Shown one piece after another: positions 1-8,144 of a stretch of 43,210 bases of DNA. A program made the translations under genes and the position numbers. Every line of letters begins with the position of its first letter. Positions within the stretch are counted from its first letter, which is position 1. The notes below the pieces were generated by a model. That model saw only the letters and a program-made list of their open reading frames with translations, was not told where the DNA came from and did not search any database. The stretch is from Ruminococcus sp. (lineage in GTDB: Bacteria; Bacillota; Clostridia; Oscillospirales; Ruminococcaceae). The stretch spans positions 1 through 43,210 of the forward strand of contig JAJQEI010000025.1 of assembly GCA_021201755.1 (NCBI GenBank), given 5' to 3'.

Positions 1-1
1 G

Positions 2-235
2 CTCTTTTATACGCTTGTTTGCGGCCTGAAGCTGCTGTGCAATATTTAGCGAATCCTCCGGCGAACGCATTCCCGACCCCGTGTCTATCTCGCCGTTCCG
101 AGCCCTTCTCAGCCATGTTTCTAACGTTCCCTTGGGAATACCCAATTCATTGGCTGCTACCTTATTTCCTATCTCTTTCGCCAGCTTTATTGCTTGCTTT
201 TTGAATTCTTCATCATGCTTCTTCACTGCACCCAT
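2..235 (-). pseudogene. IS3-family transposase OrfA, N-terminal part (runs off window start)
   Basis: The minus strand from an ATG at 235 encodes about 78 residues beginning MGAVKKHDEEFKKQAIKLA. A helix-turn-helix of the transposase_8/OrfA type follows (residues about 12-45, ending GTLETWLRRAR), and then the start of a coiled region (LNIAQQLQAANKRIKE). OrfA binds the IS ends and is normally joined to the OrfB catalytic domain by a -1 frameshift. The gene leaves the window at base 1, so whether it is complete cannot be judged. Upstream of it, on the same strand, TGACACA starts at 290, which could be the IS terminal end. It is a different IS from the plus-strand one that begins next to it. Confidence is good for the family and low for intactness. 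Confidence 0.75.
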
Positions 236-238
236 TTT

Positions 239-290
239 TGACACACTTCTTCTCTTTTTTTATTTTACTCCTCTTCTTCAGTTTGTGTCA
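239..290. repeat. 7-bp inverted repeat at the junction of two IS remnants
   Basis: TGACACA (239-245) and TGTGTCA (284-290) are inverted copies flanking a pyrimidine-rich stretch. They sit between the start of the minus-strand OrfA and the plus-strand IS remnant. The outer copy may mark the end of the minus-strand IS. This is an inference, because the other end lies outside the window and no target duplication can be checked. Confidence 0.35.
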
Positions 291-312
291 AGTTTTATTA
301 TACACCATCACC

Positions 313-714
313 CGAGAAAAACAAAATTATTCTTTACAATTTAAGATTTCAGTGGTAGAATCATATTTAACAAGTGAAGTATTGTATCAGGATTTGGCAA
401 TGAAATGCAGGATAAACAATCCATCGCTGATCACACAGTGGGTCAGTAGTTTACGTACTGGCGGTCTTGATGCATTGAAGCCAAAAAAGAAAGGTCATAA
501 GGCATTGAACTCGAAAATTGATAAGAAGGAAGGCTCATCTTCAGAGAAGGTTGACACAAGCGCAGAACGCTTGAAAGAGCTTGAGGATGAAAATCTAAGG
601 ATGAGAATAGAGAATACATTTTTAAAAGAATTGAAGAGACAGCGGTTGGAGAGGGAAACTCTTCGGGAAACACAGCGAAAATCATCCACAGTCTCCGAGG
701 ACAATTCAGATTAA
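313..714 (+). pseudogene. IS3-family (IS150-like) transposase OrfA, 5' truncated
   Basis: In frame from about 313 the sequence encodes REKQNYSLQFKISVVESYL, then a helix-turn-helix (LAMKCRINNPSLITQWVSSL) and a coiled coil (about KELEDENLRMRIENTFLKEL), ending at a TGA/TAA region near 714. This matches the OrfA architecture of the IS150/IS3 group: HTH plus leucine zipper. The usual N-terminal methionine and its ribosome binding site are missing. The frame instead runs upstream into pyrimidine-rich DNA shared with the adjacent IS end, so the 5' end looks lost. The OrfB frame opens within the 3' end of this frame, as in the normal -1 frameshift organisation of these elements. Confidence 0.7.
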
Positions 715-1481
715 AAGATATTCTCGCAGCCACCAAGTTTTCAAGGTCAACATATATGTATTGGCAAAAAAGGCTCGAAAGACTGAATCCAAATAAAGAA
801 ATAGAAGAACTGATTACAGAACTGCATTTCAAGCACGAAAATTATGGTTATCGGCGTATGACGGGAGAATTGCGAAAGCAAGGCATCCTGATCAACAAAA
901 ATAAAGTCCAACGTATTATGCAAAAGCGGAAGTTTCAAGTGACCTCGTTTACACGAAAGAGCCGCAAATACAACTCGTACAAAGGCAAAGTGGAAACAGT
1001 CGCACCAAATCGCATCAGAAGAATATTTAAGACGAGTATATTTCATCAAAAAATCACTACCGATACGACAGAATTTAAATACTACGAAATTGATTCAAAA
1101 AATCGCATAACAATGCGTAAGCTTTATCTGGATCCGTATATGGATCTGTTTAACGGTGATATATTGAGCTTCAGCATCGACAACGACAAGCATCCATCGG
1201 CAGCGAATGTGATGTATGCGCTGAATGAGGCGATAAAGATAACCTCAGATTGTTCATACAGACGGACGTTTCACTCTGACCAAAGCTGGGCATATCAGAT
1301 GAAAGCATATTCTAACAGGCTAAAAGAGGAACGAATCTACCAAAGAATGTCGAGGGGCGAGGCAAGAAAATCTAAAAATTCGAAGTGTATTATAAAGAAG
1401 TCTGGTTTGACGATGATAGAAGCAAAGAATTATTATGGATTTATAACCGGCATCGTTAACGATGACAATTATATGATTTAA
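660..1481 (+). pseudogene. IS3-family (IS150-like) transposase OrfB, catalytic domain disrupted
   Basis: The reading frame is open from about 660 (AKIIHSLRGQFRLKDILAAT) and includes an ATG at 756. It carries the HTH_21 region (HENYGYRRMTGELRKQGI) and the rve integrase core. The first Asp of the DDE triad is in TTDTTEF, the second in PYMDLFNGDI, and the conserved FHSDQSWAYQMKAY block follows. After QRMSRGEAR the normal NCxDNAxxE segment with the catalytic Glu is absent, and the frame ends in unrelated residues at 1481. In a neighbouring frame I see only fragments. The protein therefore lacks its third catalytic residue and the element is probably dead. Confidence 0.75.
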
Positions 1482-1561
1482 ATATTAGTAAAAAATGAAA
1501 AACGTCTTTATCATGGTATTTTTTATTGTATGATACATACTGCATATATTCATCCGTAAGC

Positions 1562-2344
1562 TCATGTAAATTCAAACTGTATTCGTAAATTATCGGCAAT
1601 CAGTGCAATGAATTCAGAATTAGAGGGTTTTCTATTCTGGATATATGGGATGTGTCCAAAGAAATTTCGCATAGCGTCAAGACCATTTTCACACCATGCA
1701 AGTTCAATCGCATGGCGAATGCTTCGTTCGACTTGTTCTACAGTAGAACCAGATGCTTATGCAATCTTTGGGTAAAGTTGGCGTATAACATGTGAGACGT
1801 ATTCCGGATGTTTAATTGCAAGCAAAATGCCAATTTGAAGATTTTTATATTCCTTTAGATTTGCCGAAATTCCAGTATGTTGGAGAATATTTGTCACTCG
1901 AAGATACAATTCTTTCTCATCCTTCTCATTTTTTTCAATATATGGAAGATGGTTCTGTTCCATTTCCATTAAGCTAAAAATTCGATCTTTTAAGTCTTCT
2001 TCATCATAAGGTATTTGGATGAAATGTGCTCGTTTTGTAGACATAACTTCGTATTCAACAACATCGTTGACATAAGTAGAAATCACAATATATGCCGGTC
2101 GATTAGGCAAGTCCTTTGTTTTCTTGATAATGCTTAATGCATCGAAATTTGGCATTGTAGTATACATAATTACGACATCTGGTTTTTCCTTCAGAATGGA
2201 ATTTAAGATAACTTTTCCATCTCTTTTTCTTGTATAAGCATAAATTTCAGGGCAACATAATGTCGAGACGACGCATTTGAGTTCGTCCGCAGAATCGAAG
2301 CCAACAATCACCTTGATTTTTCTTTTTTGTGTACAGTGTTCCAT
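1562..2344 (-). pseudogene. Spo0A-like response regulator with degenerate receiver and one internal in-frame stop
   Basis: Start ATG at 2344 is chosen because a GGAGGT sits 6 nt upstream. The frame runs 195 codons to TAA (1757-1759). It then stays open for 64 more codons to TGA (1562-1564), giving 260 residues in all, the normal Spo0A length. Residues about 8-130 form a CheY-like receiver. The C-terminal part matches the Spo0A DNA-binding domain: LRVTNILQHTGISANLKEY, LLAIKHPEYV, LYPKIA, then after the stop VEQVERSIRHAIELAW and KPSNSEFIALIADNLR. The phospho-acceptor Asp is Tyr61 (VVIMYTTMP), the conserved Lys is Ile111 (IQIPYD), and only one acidic-pocket Asp (D17) remains. It is therefore a paralog unlikely to be phosphorylated, and the stop removes the recognition helix region. 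It could be a pseudogene, a recent mutation, a sequencing error, or a truncated product. Confidence 0.8.
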
Positions 2345-2375
2345 ATATAGACCTCCTGTTTTACAGTATAAAACT

Positions 2376-2398
2376 ATGATGTTTTTGCAAAACATCAT
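2376..2398. promoter_or_regulatory. Perfect palindrome (10-bp arms, 3-nt centre) upstream of the Spo0A-like gene
   Basis: ATGATGTTTT (2376-2385), TGC, AAAACATCAT (2389-2398). It lies at or just after the predicted transcription start of the minus-strand Spo0A-like gene and 32 nt before its start codon. It could be an operator, or an mRNA hairpin just upstream of the ribosome binding site. No known regulator consensus was recognised. Confidence 0.6.
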
Positions 2399-2403
2399 AA
2401 TAT

Positions 2404-2432
2404 ATTTTATCATATACATAGAATATTGTAAA
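2404..2432 (-). promoter_or_regulatory. Sigma-A-type promoter of the Spo0A-like gene
   Basis: On the minus strand TTTACA (2432-2427) is followed by a 17-nt spacer and TAAAAT (2409-2404). This places the start of transcription near 2397, about 55 nt upstream of the ATG. Confidence 0.55.
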
Positions 2433-2442
2433 GTATAAAATA

Positions 2443-2469
2443 TGTCGAATTTCCACGAATCATGTCGAA
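2443..2469. promoter_or_regulatory. Two 0A-box-like motifs (TGTCGAA) spaced 20 bp
   Basis: TGTCGAA occurs at 2443-2449 and again at 2463-2469, immediately upstream of the predicted -35 element. TGNCGAA is the known core of the Spo0A binding site. Two exact copies two helical turns apart beside a Spo0A-family promoter fit activation or autoregulation by a Spo0A protein. The assignment rests on motif match and position. Confidence 0.6.
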
Positions 2470-2850
2470 TACAGTCGATTGGAATGGGTTTTACATTTTT
2501 TTGAAAAATAGAATAGAGAAAATGTGGAATGAATATCTGTAATATCGCCTCATGATAGACCTAAGAAACTTCAAGCGCATAGTACAGCTTGAAGATGTCT
2601 GATACGATAGCAGCTTGAACAAGCAACAGATGTGGAACATTTACATCATGCAAGAGGATCAGAGAAATTGGTGTTTCAGTAAATTCATGTGTTGCAACTT
2701 TAGAAACAGACAAATGGCTGATTTAAAAAATGGTAAATTCTGAATACACTTTAAAATACTATTTTGACTTTGACCATGCTTCTTCGGATTTTTTAATAAT
2801 TCGTAGGAATTTTTCAAATTTTATATTATAAAATTTTATATTAATTATAT
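2470..2850. other. Intergenic region with no supported gene
   Basis: An AT-rich stretch of about 380 nt between the Spo0A-like promoter and the terminator of the mini-protein gene. It holds an 8-bp inverted repeat at 2569-2594 and a repeated CAGCTTGAA (about 2585 and 2610). Short open frames exist but none has a convincing ribosome binding site or a recognisable protein. Confidence 0.5.
2569..2594. repeat. 8-bp perfect inverted repeat
   Basis: CTTCAAGC (2569-2576), 10-nt loop, GCTTGAAG (2587-2594). There is no U-tract on either side, so it is not a standard terminator. It is followed by a second copy of CAGCTTGAA around 2610. The function is unknown; it could be an IS-end relic or a structured RNA element. 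Confidence 0.4.
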
Positions 2851-2854
2851 AATA

Positions 2855-2891
2855 AAAAGGATGCCGTGTAAAAATCGCACGACATCCTTTT
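2855..2891 (-). terminator. Rho-independent terminator of the Cys-rich mini-protein gene
   Basis: Arms 2855-2868 and 2878-2891 pair as AAAAGGATG-CCGTG with CACG-CATCCTTTT, with one bulge. On the minus strand the stem is followed by TTTTTATTATAT. It lies about 30 nt after the stop codon of the 40-residue gene. Confidence 0.7.
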
Positions 2892-2922
2892 CATTATATT
2901 ACCGAATTATTCACACGAAATT

Positions 2923-3045
2923 TTAGTAGCCACAGCCATTGCCGCAACCGTTACCACAGTTATTGCCACAGCCGCCGCAGCAGCACAGCAAAATCACGAT
3001 AAGCAAAATAATCCAGCAGCATCCACCATTTCCATCAAAACACAT
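2923..3045 (-). CDS. Cys/Gly-rich mini-protein (40 aa) with one hydrophobic segment
   Basis: The minus-strand ATG at 3045 opens a 40-codon frame. Residues 1-10 include CFDGNGGCC, residues about 11-20 are the hydrophobic WIILLIVILL, and the C-terminal half is CCCGGCG followed by repeats of NxCGNGCG, ending in GY. It has 10 cysteines in 40 residues. AAGGAG lies upstream at about 3053-3059. An ATG at 3052 would be closer to it but meets a stop after five codons. The gene has its own terminator. Small Cys/Gly-rich membrane peptides of this kind occur in clostridia, but I know no established function. A single-span peptide with an exposed Cys-rich tail is inferred, with metal binding or disulfide cross-linking possible. 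Confidence 0.65.
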   Translation of the reverse strand: MCFDGNGGCCWIILLIVILLCCCGGCGNNCGNGCGNGCGY

Positions 3046-3207
3046 AAGACATAACTCCTTTTTCTCACATCAAAGACGTGGTATTTTGAAACAGCTTTTT
3101 TTCGCTGCTTCTACTATATTGTATGCAAACGTCAAAATTGTGTGCGTCTAGAAGAGAGAGATAATGTGACTCGAAGCAGGAAGAGGAGAAATGATATTTT
3201 CTATCCA

Positions 3208-6200
3208 TTAAATCTGAATTTCTGGAAAGCTGCCACCAGTGATGTCTTTTTTTACAATGATTTGCTTATCGATGCGGTTGCGTAGTTCGGAGACGTGGGA
3301 GATGATGCCTACTAGACGATTTTGATTTGCTAATCCTGTCAGTGCCTGTAGTGCTTTTTCTAGAGTTTCACTGTCCAGTGTCCCGAACCCTTCGTCTACG
3401 AACATGGTGTCTAATTGAATGCCACCACTGCTGGACTGTATCATATCAGATAGACCCAGTGCAAGCGACAGAGAGGCTTGAAAAGATTCGCCACCGGACA
3501 GACTTTTGACACTTCGTTCTGTTCCATTGTAGTGATCAACTACGTTTAGATCTAGACCACTCTTTGACTGCAAATTTTCTGCTGCTGCTTGTCGCTTGAG
3601 TTCATACTGTCCGCCGGACATAATCATTAGTCTAGTGTTCGCTTTGTCTAAAATTCGATCAAATTGAGTCATTTGTACGAATGTTTCCAATTTGACCTTA
3701 TCTTTACCGCTGATGCTTCCGTTTGCCGTGTCTGACAGGGCTTTTATCCAAGCGTACTTATGCATAATATCTTTCGATTCCGTTTGATGATATTGTAGTC
3801 GTTCTAGGATCTCCTGATTCGTGCTGAGGCAGTGATAAATTTGACTGCGGATATGCTCTTGCATATGTCGTTCCTCATCAAGCCGGTGTTCCTCAGTTGC
3901 TAAGACAGCCAAGTCGATTTTTGTTGCCCTATCAAGCTGTTTTTCCAGTTCTTCTGCTCGAGCTGAAAGCTTGTTATATGCCTTTTCTTGTATCTCAAAA
4001 TTTTTTTGTGCAGAGTCCATCGTATTTTTCGCCTGTGTGTAGTGGGATTGCAGCTGTTGAAGATGCATCTCTGCCTGTATTTTATCTGGAAAGGAAAATT
4101 CTTTTTCAGCTTTTGCAATATCTGCCGTCAAGTGACGAATTTCCATGTCAAGCGTGTTGCTTTTCTTTTCCAGTGTGTCTGCCGATTGTTTGACTTCTTC
4201 TGCCAGCTTTTGTTTTTGAGAAAGGTGCAACGATAGTGTATCTCGGCGAGTGCAGCGTGATTTCTCACTCTCAATTTTTCGGATGAACTCTTGATTTTCC
4301 ATTTCAAAAGTGTGCAGTTGTATTTCCAAATCTGGTATTATCAAGCTTGGTTCGTCCAAATGTTCTATCATATTTTTTGGCAGTATCTCTCGTAGTTGAC
4401 CGCAGAGCGCACGAACCTGTCCTTGCAGGTCACTGCGATTTGACTGCAATTCGGAGAGTTGCTTTTGTGCCGATTCTAAGTTTTTCTCACACTTGTGATA
4501 TCGATTTTCCAGCAGTTGCAATTCTTGCTGTGCTTCGGAGATTGTAGAAAAATTAAGCTCGTCTTGCATTTTTTTTACTTGTATTTTGTATTCCTGTATT
4601 TCTGTTTCTTGTTTAATGCTTTTGTTTTCGAGTTGTTGGAGTACTATACTGGATTCGTTATACTGTTTTTCAAGGTCTTTAATATCTTCTTCCAGTTTTT
4701 CGTAGCTCTCTATATCATGCAATGCTTTCTTTATAGCAGTGTTTGTTTCTTGATATGCCGTTTCTATTTCGGTTTGTCGTGCCATTATCGCTTGTGTTGC
4801 CTGTTTAGGTAATCCATTTTGAAAAAATTCTCGAGCCAGTTCGTTTCGACGGTTGAAATTATTTTCCATGCGTTCTTTCTGAATTCCTGCTGCTTTGCTA
4901 GCATCGTTTGCAGCGTTTTGCTTTTGTTCATTTTCCATACGCAGTTGCTCCAATACTTCCTGCATAGGAGCATTTGCAGAGATTTCTGCAGGGTGAGGAT
5001 GATCCAGTGCTCCACACACAGGACATGGCTGTCCCACTTGTAGTTGTGTAGCGAGAATTCCAGCCTGTTCATCAAGAAAAGCTTGATATTGTGTTCGATA
5101 ATTTTCTTCGGAGCGTTTTGCTTGATTTCGCTTTTGAAGATAGTCTGCTTGGCATTTTTGATAGGCATCCTGATTTTTCTCGAAGCTATCGTGTATTTCA
5201 GAAAGCATTTGTAACTTTTGCTTCTGTGCTTCCAAGGTGGAAAGCTTATTTTTCAGCTGTGTGTATAATACATCTGTGCCTCGCAAAGAATCAAGTTTTG
5301 ATTTTTTCTCTTCCAGTAGGCTTTGAAGACGATCTAATGAGGTCTTTTTCTGAACATATTGTTGTTGGATTGTTTCAAATTCCTGTTTTTTCTCTTTTAA
5401 TTTTACCTGTGCTTTTTGAAGCTGTGCATAGAGAGGCAGTTCCTGTTTGATTTTTACTGTTTTTTCTGGAATGTCGCTGCAATTGTTTAATGCTGTTTGA
5501 GCTTCTTTTGTTCGTGTGTACATCTGTTCTAGATTTTGTTGTAGCCAAATTAATTGTTTGATTGCCGCTCCTAATTTTTGCAGCTGATCCAGCGTATTAT
5601 TCACTTGCACTTGTTGTCCTTTTATCTTTTCTAGTGTTGCTGGTGCATCTTGCAATGTTTCCAATTCTGTTTCCATTTGTATGATATTCTGTTTTGTCTG
5701 TGTCAGAACAGCATTTTGTTTCATGCAATTTTGCAGTGTTTCTTCTAATTGCGTTTGTTTTGTTGTTTTTGACTGTTTTAACTTCTGCCAGTTTTCATAT
5801 TCTGGCAACTCCTGGTTCAGCTTTTTTATTTCGTCCAACAGTGATTCGCTGGCGTTCCATGCCGCCTCCGCAGTTGTGCATTCTTGCTGTGCTATCTCAA
5901 AGCTATGCTTTTGCTGTTGCATTTGTACCTGCAGATGTTCTAAGTTTTTGCGTGTTTCCATTTGTTGCTTGCCATCTTCCTGCTTTGCGGATAGCACTTT
6001 TATGGATTCCTGCAATGTCTTCAGTTTTTCTTCAATCATTTTCAATTCTGCCGAATCAGTTTTTGTTAGTGCATCTAAAAAGATAATGGTCTCGTCTAGT
6101 GACTGCAATGTTACTTCTTCCTGTCCTTGCGGCATTTGAATTCGCTCTATATTTTGCTGTATTTTTACGTTGCTTTCTTGATACTTCCGCTCTTGCTCCA

Positions 6201-6777
6201 AACAAGCTTCTCTGATACGATCCTGTAACTTTTGATAATGTTCTGTGTGGAAAATTTTTCGGAAAATTTCCATGCGTTCTGCTGTGGAGGCGGAAAGCAG
6301 CTTTCGAAATTCCCCTTGTGCCAGCATGGCGATTTGACAGAACTGATTGCAATCGACGCCCAGAAGTTCTCTTACTTTTTCGTTGACTTCTTGTGCTTTA
6401 CTGTAGGTTTTTTTATCGGGGCAAATAAAAGTTGCTTTTGCGACTTCATTTGTTTCGCCATCACCACGTTTTGATGGTCGTTTATACGCCGGATTGCGCC
6501 GTAAAGTATATGTTTTTCCACGGTAGATAAATTCTAGTTCTACAAAGGTTGGAGTATTGTCCTTGGCGTATTTTGAGCGCAGCATACCGCACGTTCGCTC
6601 ACCACCGCTTGGTTCTCCGAATAGTGCATAGGTGATAGCATCAAAAATTATCGTCTTTCCCGCTCCGGTGTCGCCAGTAATCAAGTAGATACCGCTTTTT
6701 CCAAGTTTGTCAAGTTCCAATACCGTTTTGTCTGCATAAGGTCCAAAGGCGGACATGGTCAATTTTGTTGGTCTCAT
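3208..6777 (-). CDS. sbcC: Exonuclease SbcCD, ATPase subunit SbcC
   Basis: This is a 1189-residue SMC-like ATPase that works with SbcD (Rad50-Mre11 type) to open DNA hairpins and process blocked double-strand ends. Walker A GDTGAGKT is at residues 35-42. Two long coiled coils flank a zinc-hook CPVCG at about residue 585. The ABC signature (SLSGGESF, about 1093) and Walker B (MFVDEGFGTLD, about 1125) are near the C-terminus. The length is within the family range. The start ATG overlaps the stop of sbcD by 4 nt (ATGA) and has GAGGAGG upstream, so the two are translationally coupled. Nothing looks broken. Confidence 0.95.
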   Translation of the reverse strand: MRPTKLTMSAFGPYADKTVLELDKLGKSGIYLITGDTGAGKTIIFDAITYALFGEPSGGERTCGMLRSKYAKDNTPTFVELEFIYRGKTYTLRRNPAYKRPSKRGDGETNEVAKATFICPDKKTYSKAQEVNEKVRELLGVDCNQFCQIAMLAQGEFRKLLSASTAERMEIFRKIFHTEHYQKLQDRIREACLEQERKYQESNVKIQQNIERIQMPQGQEEVTLQSLDETIIFLDALTKTDSAELKMIEEKLKTLQESIKVLSAKQEDGKQQMETRKNLEHLQVQMQQQKHSFEIAQQECTTAEAAWNASESLLDEIKKLNQELPEYENWQKLKQSKTTKQTQLEETLQNCMKQNAVLTQTKQNIIQMETELETLQDAPATLEKIKGQQVQVNNTLDQLQKLGAAIKQLIWLQQNLEQMYTRTKEAQTALNNCSDIPEKTVKIKQELPLYAQLQKAQVKLKEKKQEFETIQQQYVQKKTSLDRLQSLLEEKKSKLDSLRGTDVLYTQLKNKLSTLEAQKQKLQMLSEIHDSFEKNQDAYQKCQADYLQKRNQAKRSEENYRTQYQAFLDEQAGILATQLQVGQPCPVCGALDHPHPAEISANAPMQEVLEQLRMENEQKQNAANDASKAAGIQKERMENNFNRRNELAREFFQNGLPKQATQAIMARQTEIETAYQETNTAIKKALHDIESYEKLEEDIKDLEKQYNESSIVLQQLENKSIKQETEIQEYKIQVKKMQDELNFSTISEAQQELQLLENRYHKCEKNLESAQKQLSELQSNRSDLQGQVRALCGQLREILPKNMIEHLDEPSLIIPDLEIQLHTFEMENQEFIRKIESEKSRCTRRDTLSLHLSQKQKLAEEVKQSADTLEKKSNTLDMEIRHLTADIAKAEKEFSFPDKIQAEMHLQQLQSHYTQAKNTMDSAQKNFEIQEKAYNKLSARAEELEKQLDRATKIDLAVLATEEHRLDEERHMQEHIRSQIYHCLSTNQEILERLQYHQTESKDIMHKYAWIKALSDTANGSISGKDKVKLETFVQMTQFDRILDKANTRLMIMSGGQYELKRQAAAENLQSKSGLDLNVVDHYNGTERSVKSLSGGESFQASLSLALGLSDMIQSSSGGIQLDTMFVDEGFGTLDSETLEKALQALTGLANQNRLVGIISHVSELRNRIDKQIIVKKDITGGSFPEIQI

Positions 6778-7916
6778 GCGTGTTCCTCCTCATCCCAAAT
6801 TTTAGCGATTAGATTTTGAACAAATGTTTTCTGCTCTATCGTCATTTCTTGGTTGTTTTGGGTTTTATACAGTTTTTCAAAAAGATCGAATGGGTTTTCT
6901 TCTGCTTTGTCCTTTATAGCTATAACCTCTTGTCGTTTTCGTGTGCGGCTGTTGTCGTAGTCAAGCTTAATTAAATTTGGGTAGATGACACGTAGTCGGC
7001 TGATAGCATCTGGAATATCGGTTTCATCGGTTAAGGTAATATGTAGATAGTCGTCCGTTTTTGTCCCTGCATAGGTAGAACGAGCCGTCAGTTCGGCATA
7101 GCTGCCTCGTATTTCACGCATATCGTGTAAAGGATGAAGTGCTACCTCTCGCACATAAAATTCACCCTTCTCTCGCAATTCTACAACTGTCACACTTTTT
7201 TCGTATGCCACTTCAGATAGAGAGTATTTTAGTGGGGAACCGCAGTAGCGAATATTCTCTCGTTCCAAGGCTTGTGCTTTGTGAATATGTCCCAGCGCAG
7301 TATAGTCGAAAGAATGAAACAATGCGCCACTAATTTGATCTGTTCCCCCAATGGGACGCTCTTCTGTTCCGAACATCGATGCACCTATAATGGTTTGATG
7401 TGTTACCATGACGTTGCGTACAGAAGTATCCAGTGGCGTATGTGCAAGTAAGACGTTCATGGCGTCCTGATAGTCATCGATTTTTTCGTCAGGGAAGTAG
7501 GCACGTACTTGTGGCGGACGAACAAATGGTAAAAGAAAAAAATTCACATCACCGAAATCATCTTGTAGCATTACTTGTGTTATTTCTCCGTGAAACACTG
7601 GTGCGATGTAAACATGGCTAGATTTTAATAAGTCCGAACCAAAAGAAATTCGCTCTGTGCTATCGTGATTGCCACTGATCATAAGAATTGCTGGTGTTAA
7701 TTCTACCAGCTGTGACAAGCATTGATCGAATAGCTGCACAGCTTCCGCAGATGCAACAGATTTGTCATAAATATCGCCTGCCAAAATAACAGCGTCCGGC
7801 TGTTCTGTCTGAATAATATCACAAATTTTTTTCCAGATATAACGCTGATCATCTAATAATGAAAATTCGTTCAATCGTTTTCCGAAATGCAAATCGGATA
7901 AGTGGATAAATTTCAT
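6774..7916 (-). CDS. sbcD: Exonuclease SbcCD, nuclease subunit SbcD
   Basis: A 380-residue Mre11-type metallophosphoesterase, the manganese-dependent nuclease partner of SbcC. Metal-binding motifs are in order: SDLHFGK (7-13), GDIYD (47-51), GNHDS (82-86) and GHIH near residue 210. A C-terminal SbcC-interaction region follows. ATG 7916 is preferred; a TTG two codons upstream lies too close to the AAGGAG at 7927-7932. It is the first gene of the sbcDC operon, with a near-consensus promoter at 7953-7981. Confidence 0.93.
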   Translation of the reverse strand: MKFIHLSDLHFGKRLNEFSLLDDQRYIWKKICDIIQTEQPDAVILAGDIYDKSVASAEAVQLFDQCLSQLVELTPAILMISGNHDSTERISFGSDLLKSSHVYIAPVFHGEITQVMLQDDFGDVNFFLLPFVRPPQVRAYFPDEKIDDYQDAMNVLLAHTPLDTSVRNVMVTHQTIIGASMFGTEERPIGGTDQISGALFHSFDYTALGHIHKAQALERENIRYCGSPLKYSLSEVAYEKSVTVVELREKGEFYVREVALHPLHDMREIRGSYAELTARSTYAGTKTDDYLHITLTDETDIPDAISRLRVIYPNLIKLDYDNSRTRKRQEVIAIKDKAEENPFDLFEKLYKTQNNQEMTIEQKTFVQNLIAKIWDEEEHA

Positions 7917-7952
7917 AAACAATTTGCTCCTTGTATCGTTTTATACACTCGA

Positions 7953-7981
7953 ATTATACCATAGTTCTGAAAAAAAATCAA
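7953..7981 (-). promoter_or_regulatory. Promoter of sbcDC
   Basis: On the minus strand TTGATT (7981-7976), a 17-nt spacer and TATAAT (7958-7953) stand 37 nt upstream of the sbcD start. The match to sigma-A is good. Confidence 0.7.
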
Positions 7982-7987
7982 CCTTTT

Positions 7988-8002
7988 CCACAAAAATTGT
8001 GG
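7988..8002. promoter_or_regulatory. Palindrome just upstream of the sbcDC promoter
   Basis: CCACAA, AAA, TTGTGG. It is centred 13 to 14 bp upstream of the -35 element. The position would suit an activator site. It does not match the LexA consensus of Firmicutes, so the regulator is unknown. Confidence 0.4.
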
Positions 8003-8084
8003 TATCTTGATATTCCAGATGATATTTTCTGCTTTTTGCCATTTTTCAAGAACGTTTTTTAAAGGATATCGTAAAAGAATAGTG

Positions 8085-8119
8085 AAACCTCTCCTATTCA
8101 ATTCATAAGAGAGGTTTTT
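8085..8119. terminator. Hairpin terminator downstream of the TetR gene
   Basis: Stem AAACCTCTC (8085-8093) pairs with GAGAGGTTT (8109-8117), followed by a T-run on the plus strand. For the minus-strand TetR gene, which ends at 8145, the U-tract is weaker (TTTCAC), so the site may act in both directions or inefficiently. Confidence 0.55.
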
Positions 8120-8144
8120 ATTTCACATGGTACAAACCAAAAAA

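Noticed and set aside
2651..2746. Short ATG frame (MQEDQRNWCFSKF...) in the gene-free stretch
   Set aside because: No ribosome binding site, no similarity recognised, and several neighbouring frames are equally open.
5681..6139. Long open frames on the plus strand opposite sbcC
   Set aside because: They are antisense shadows of the SbcC coiled-coil coding region with no ribosome binding sites.
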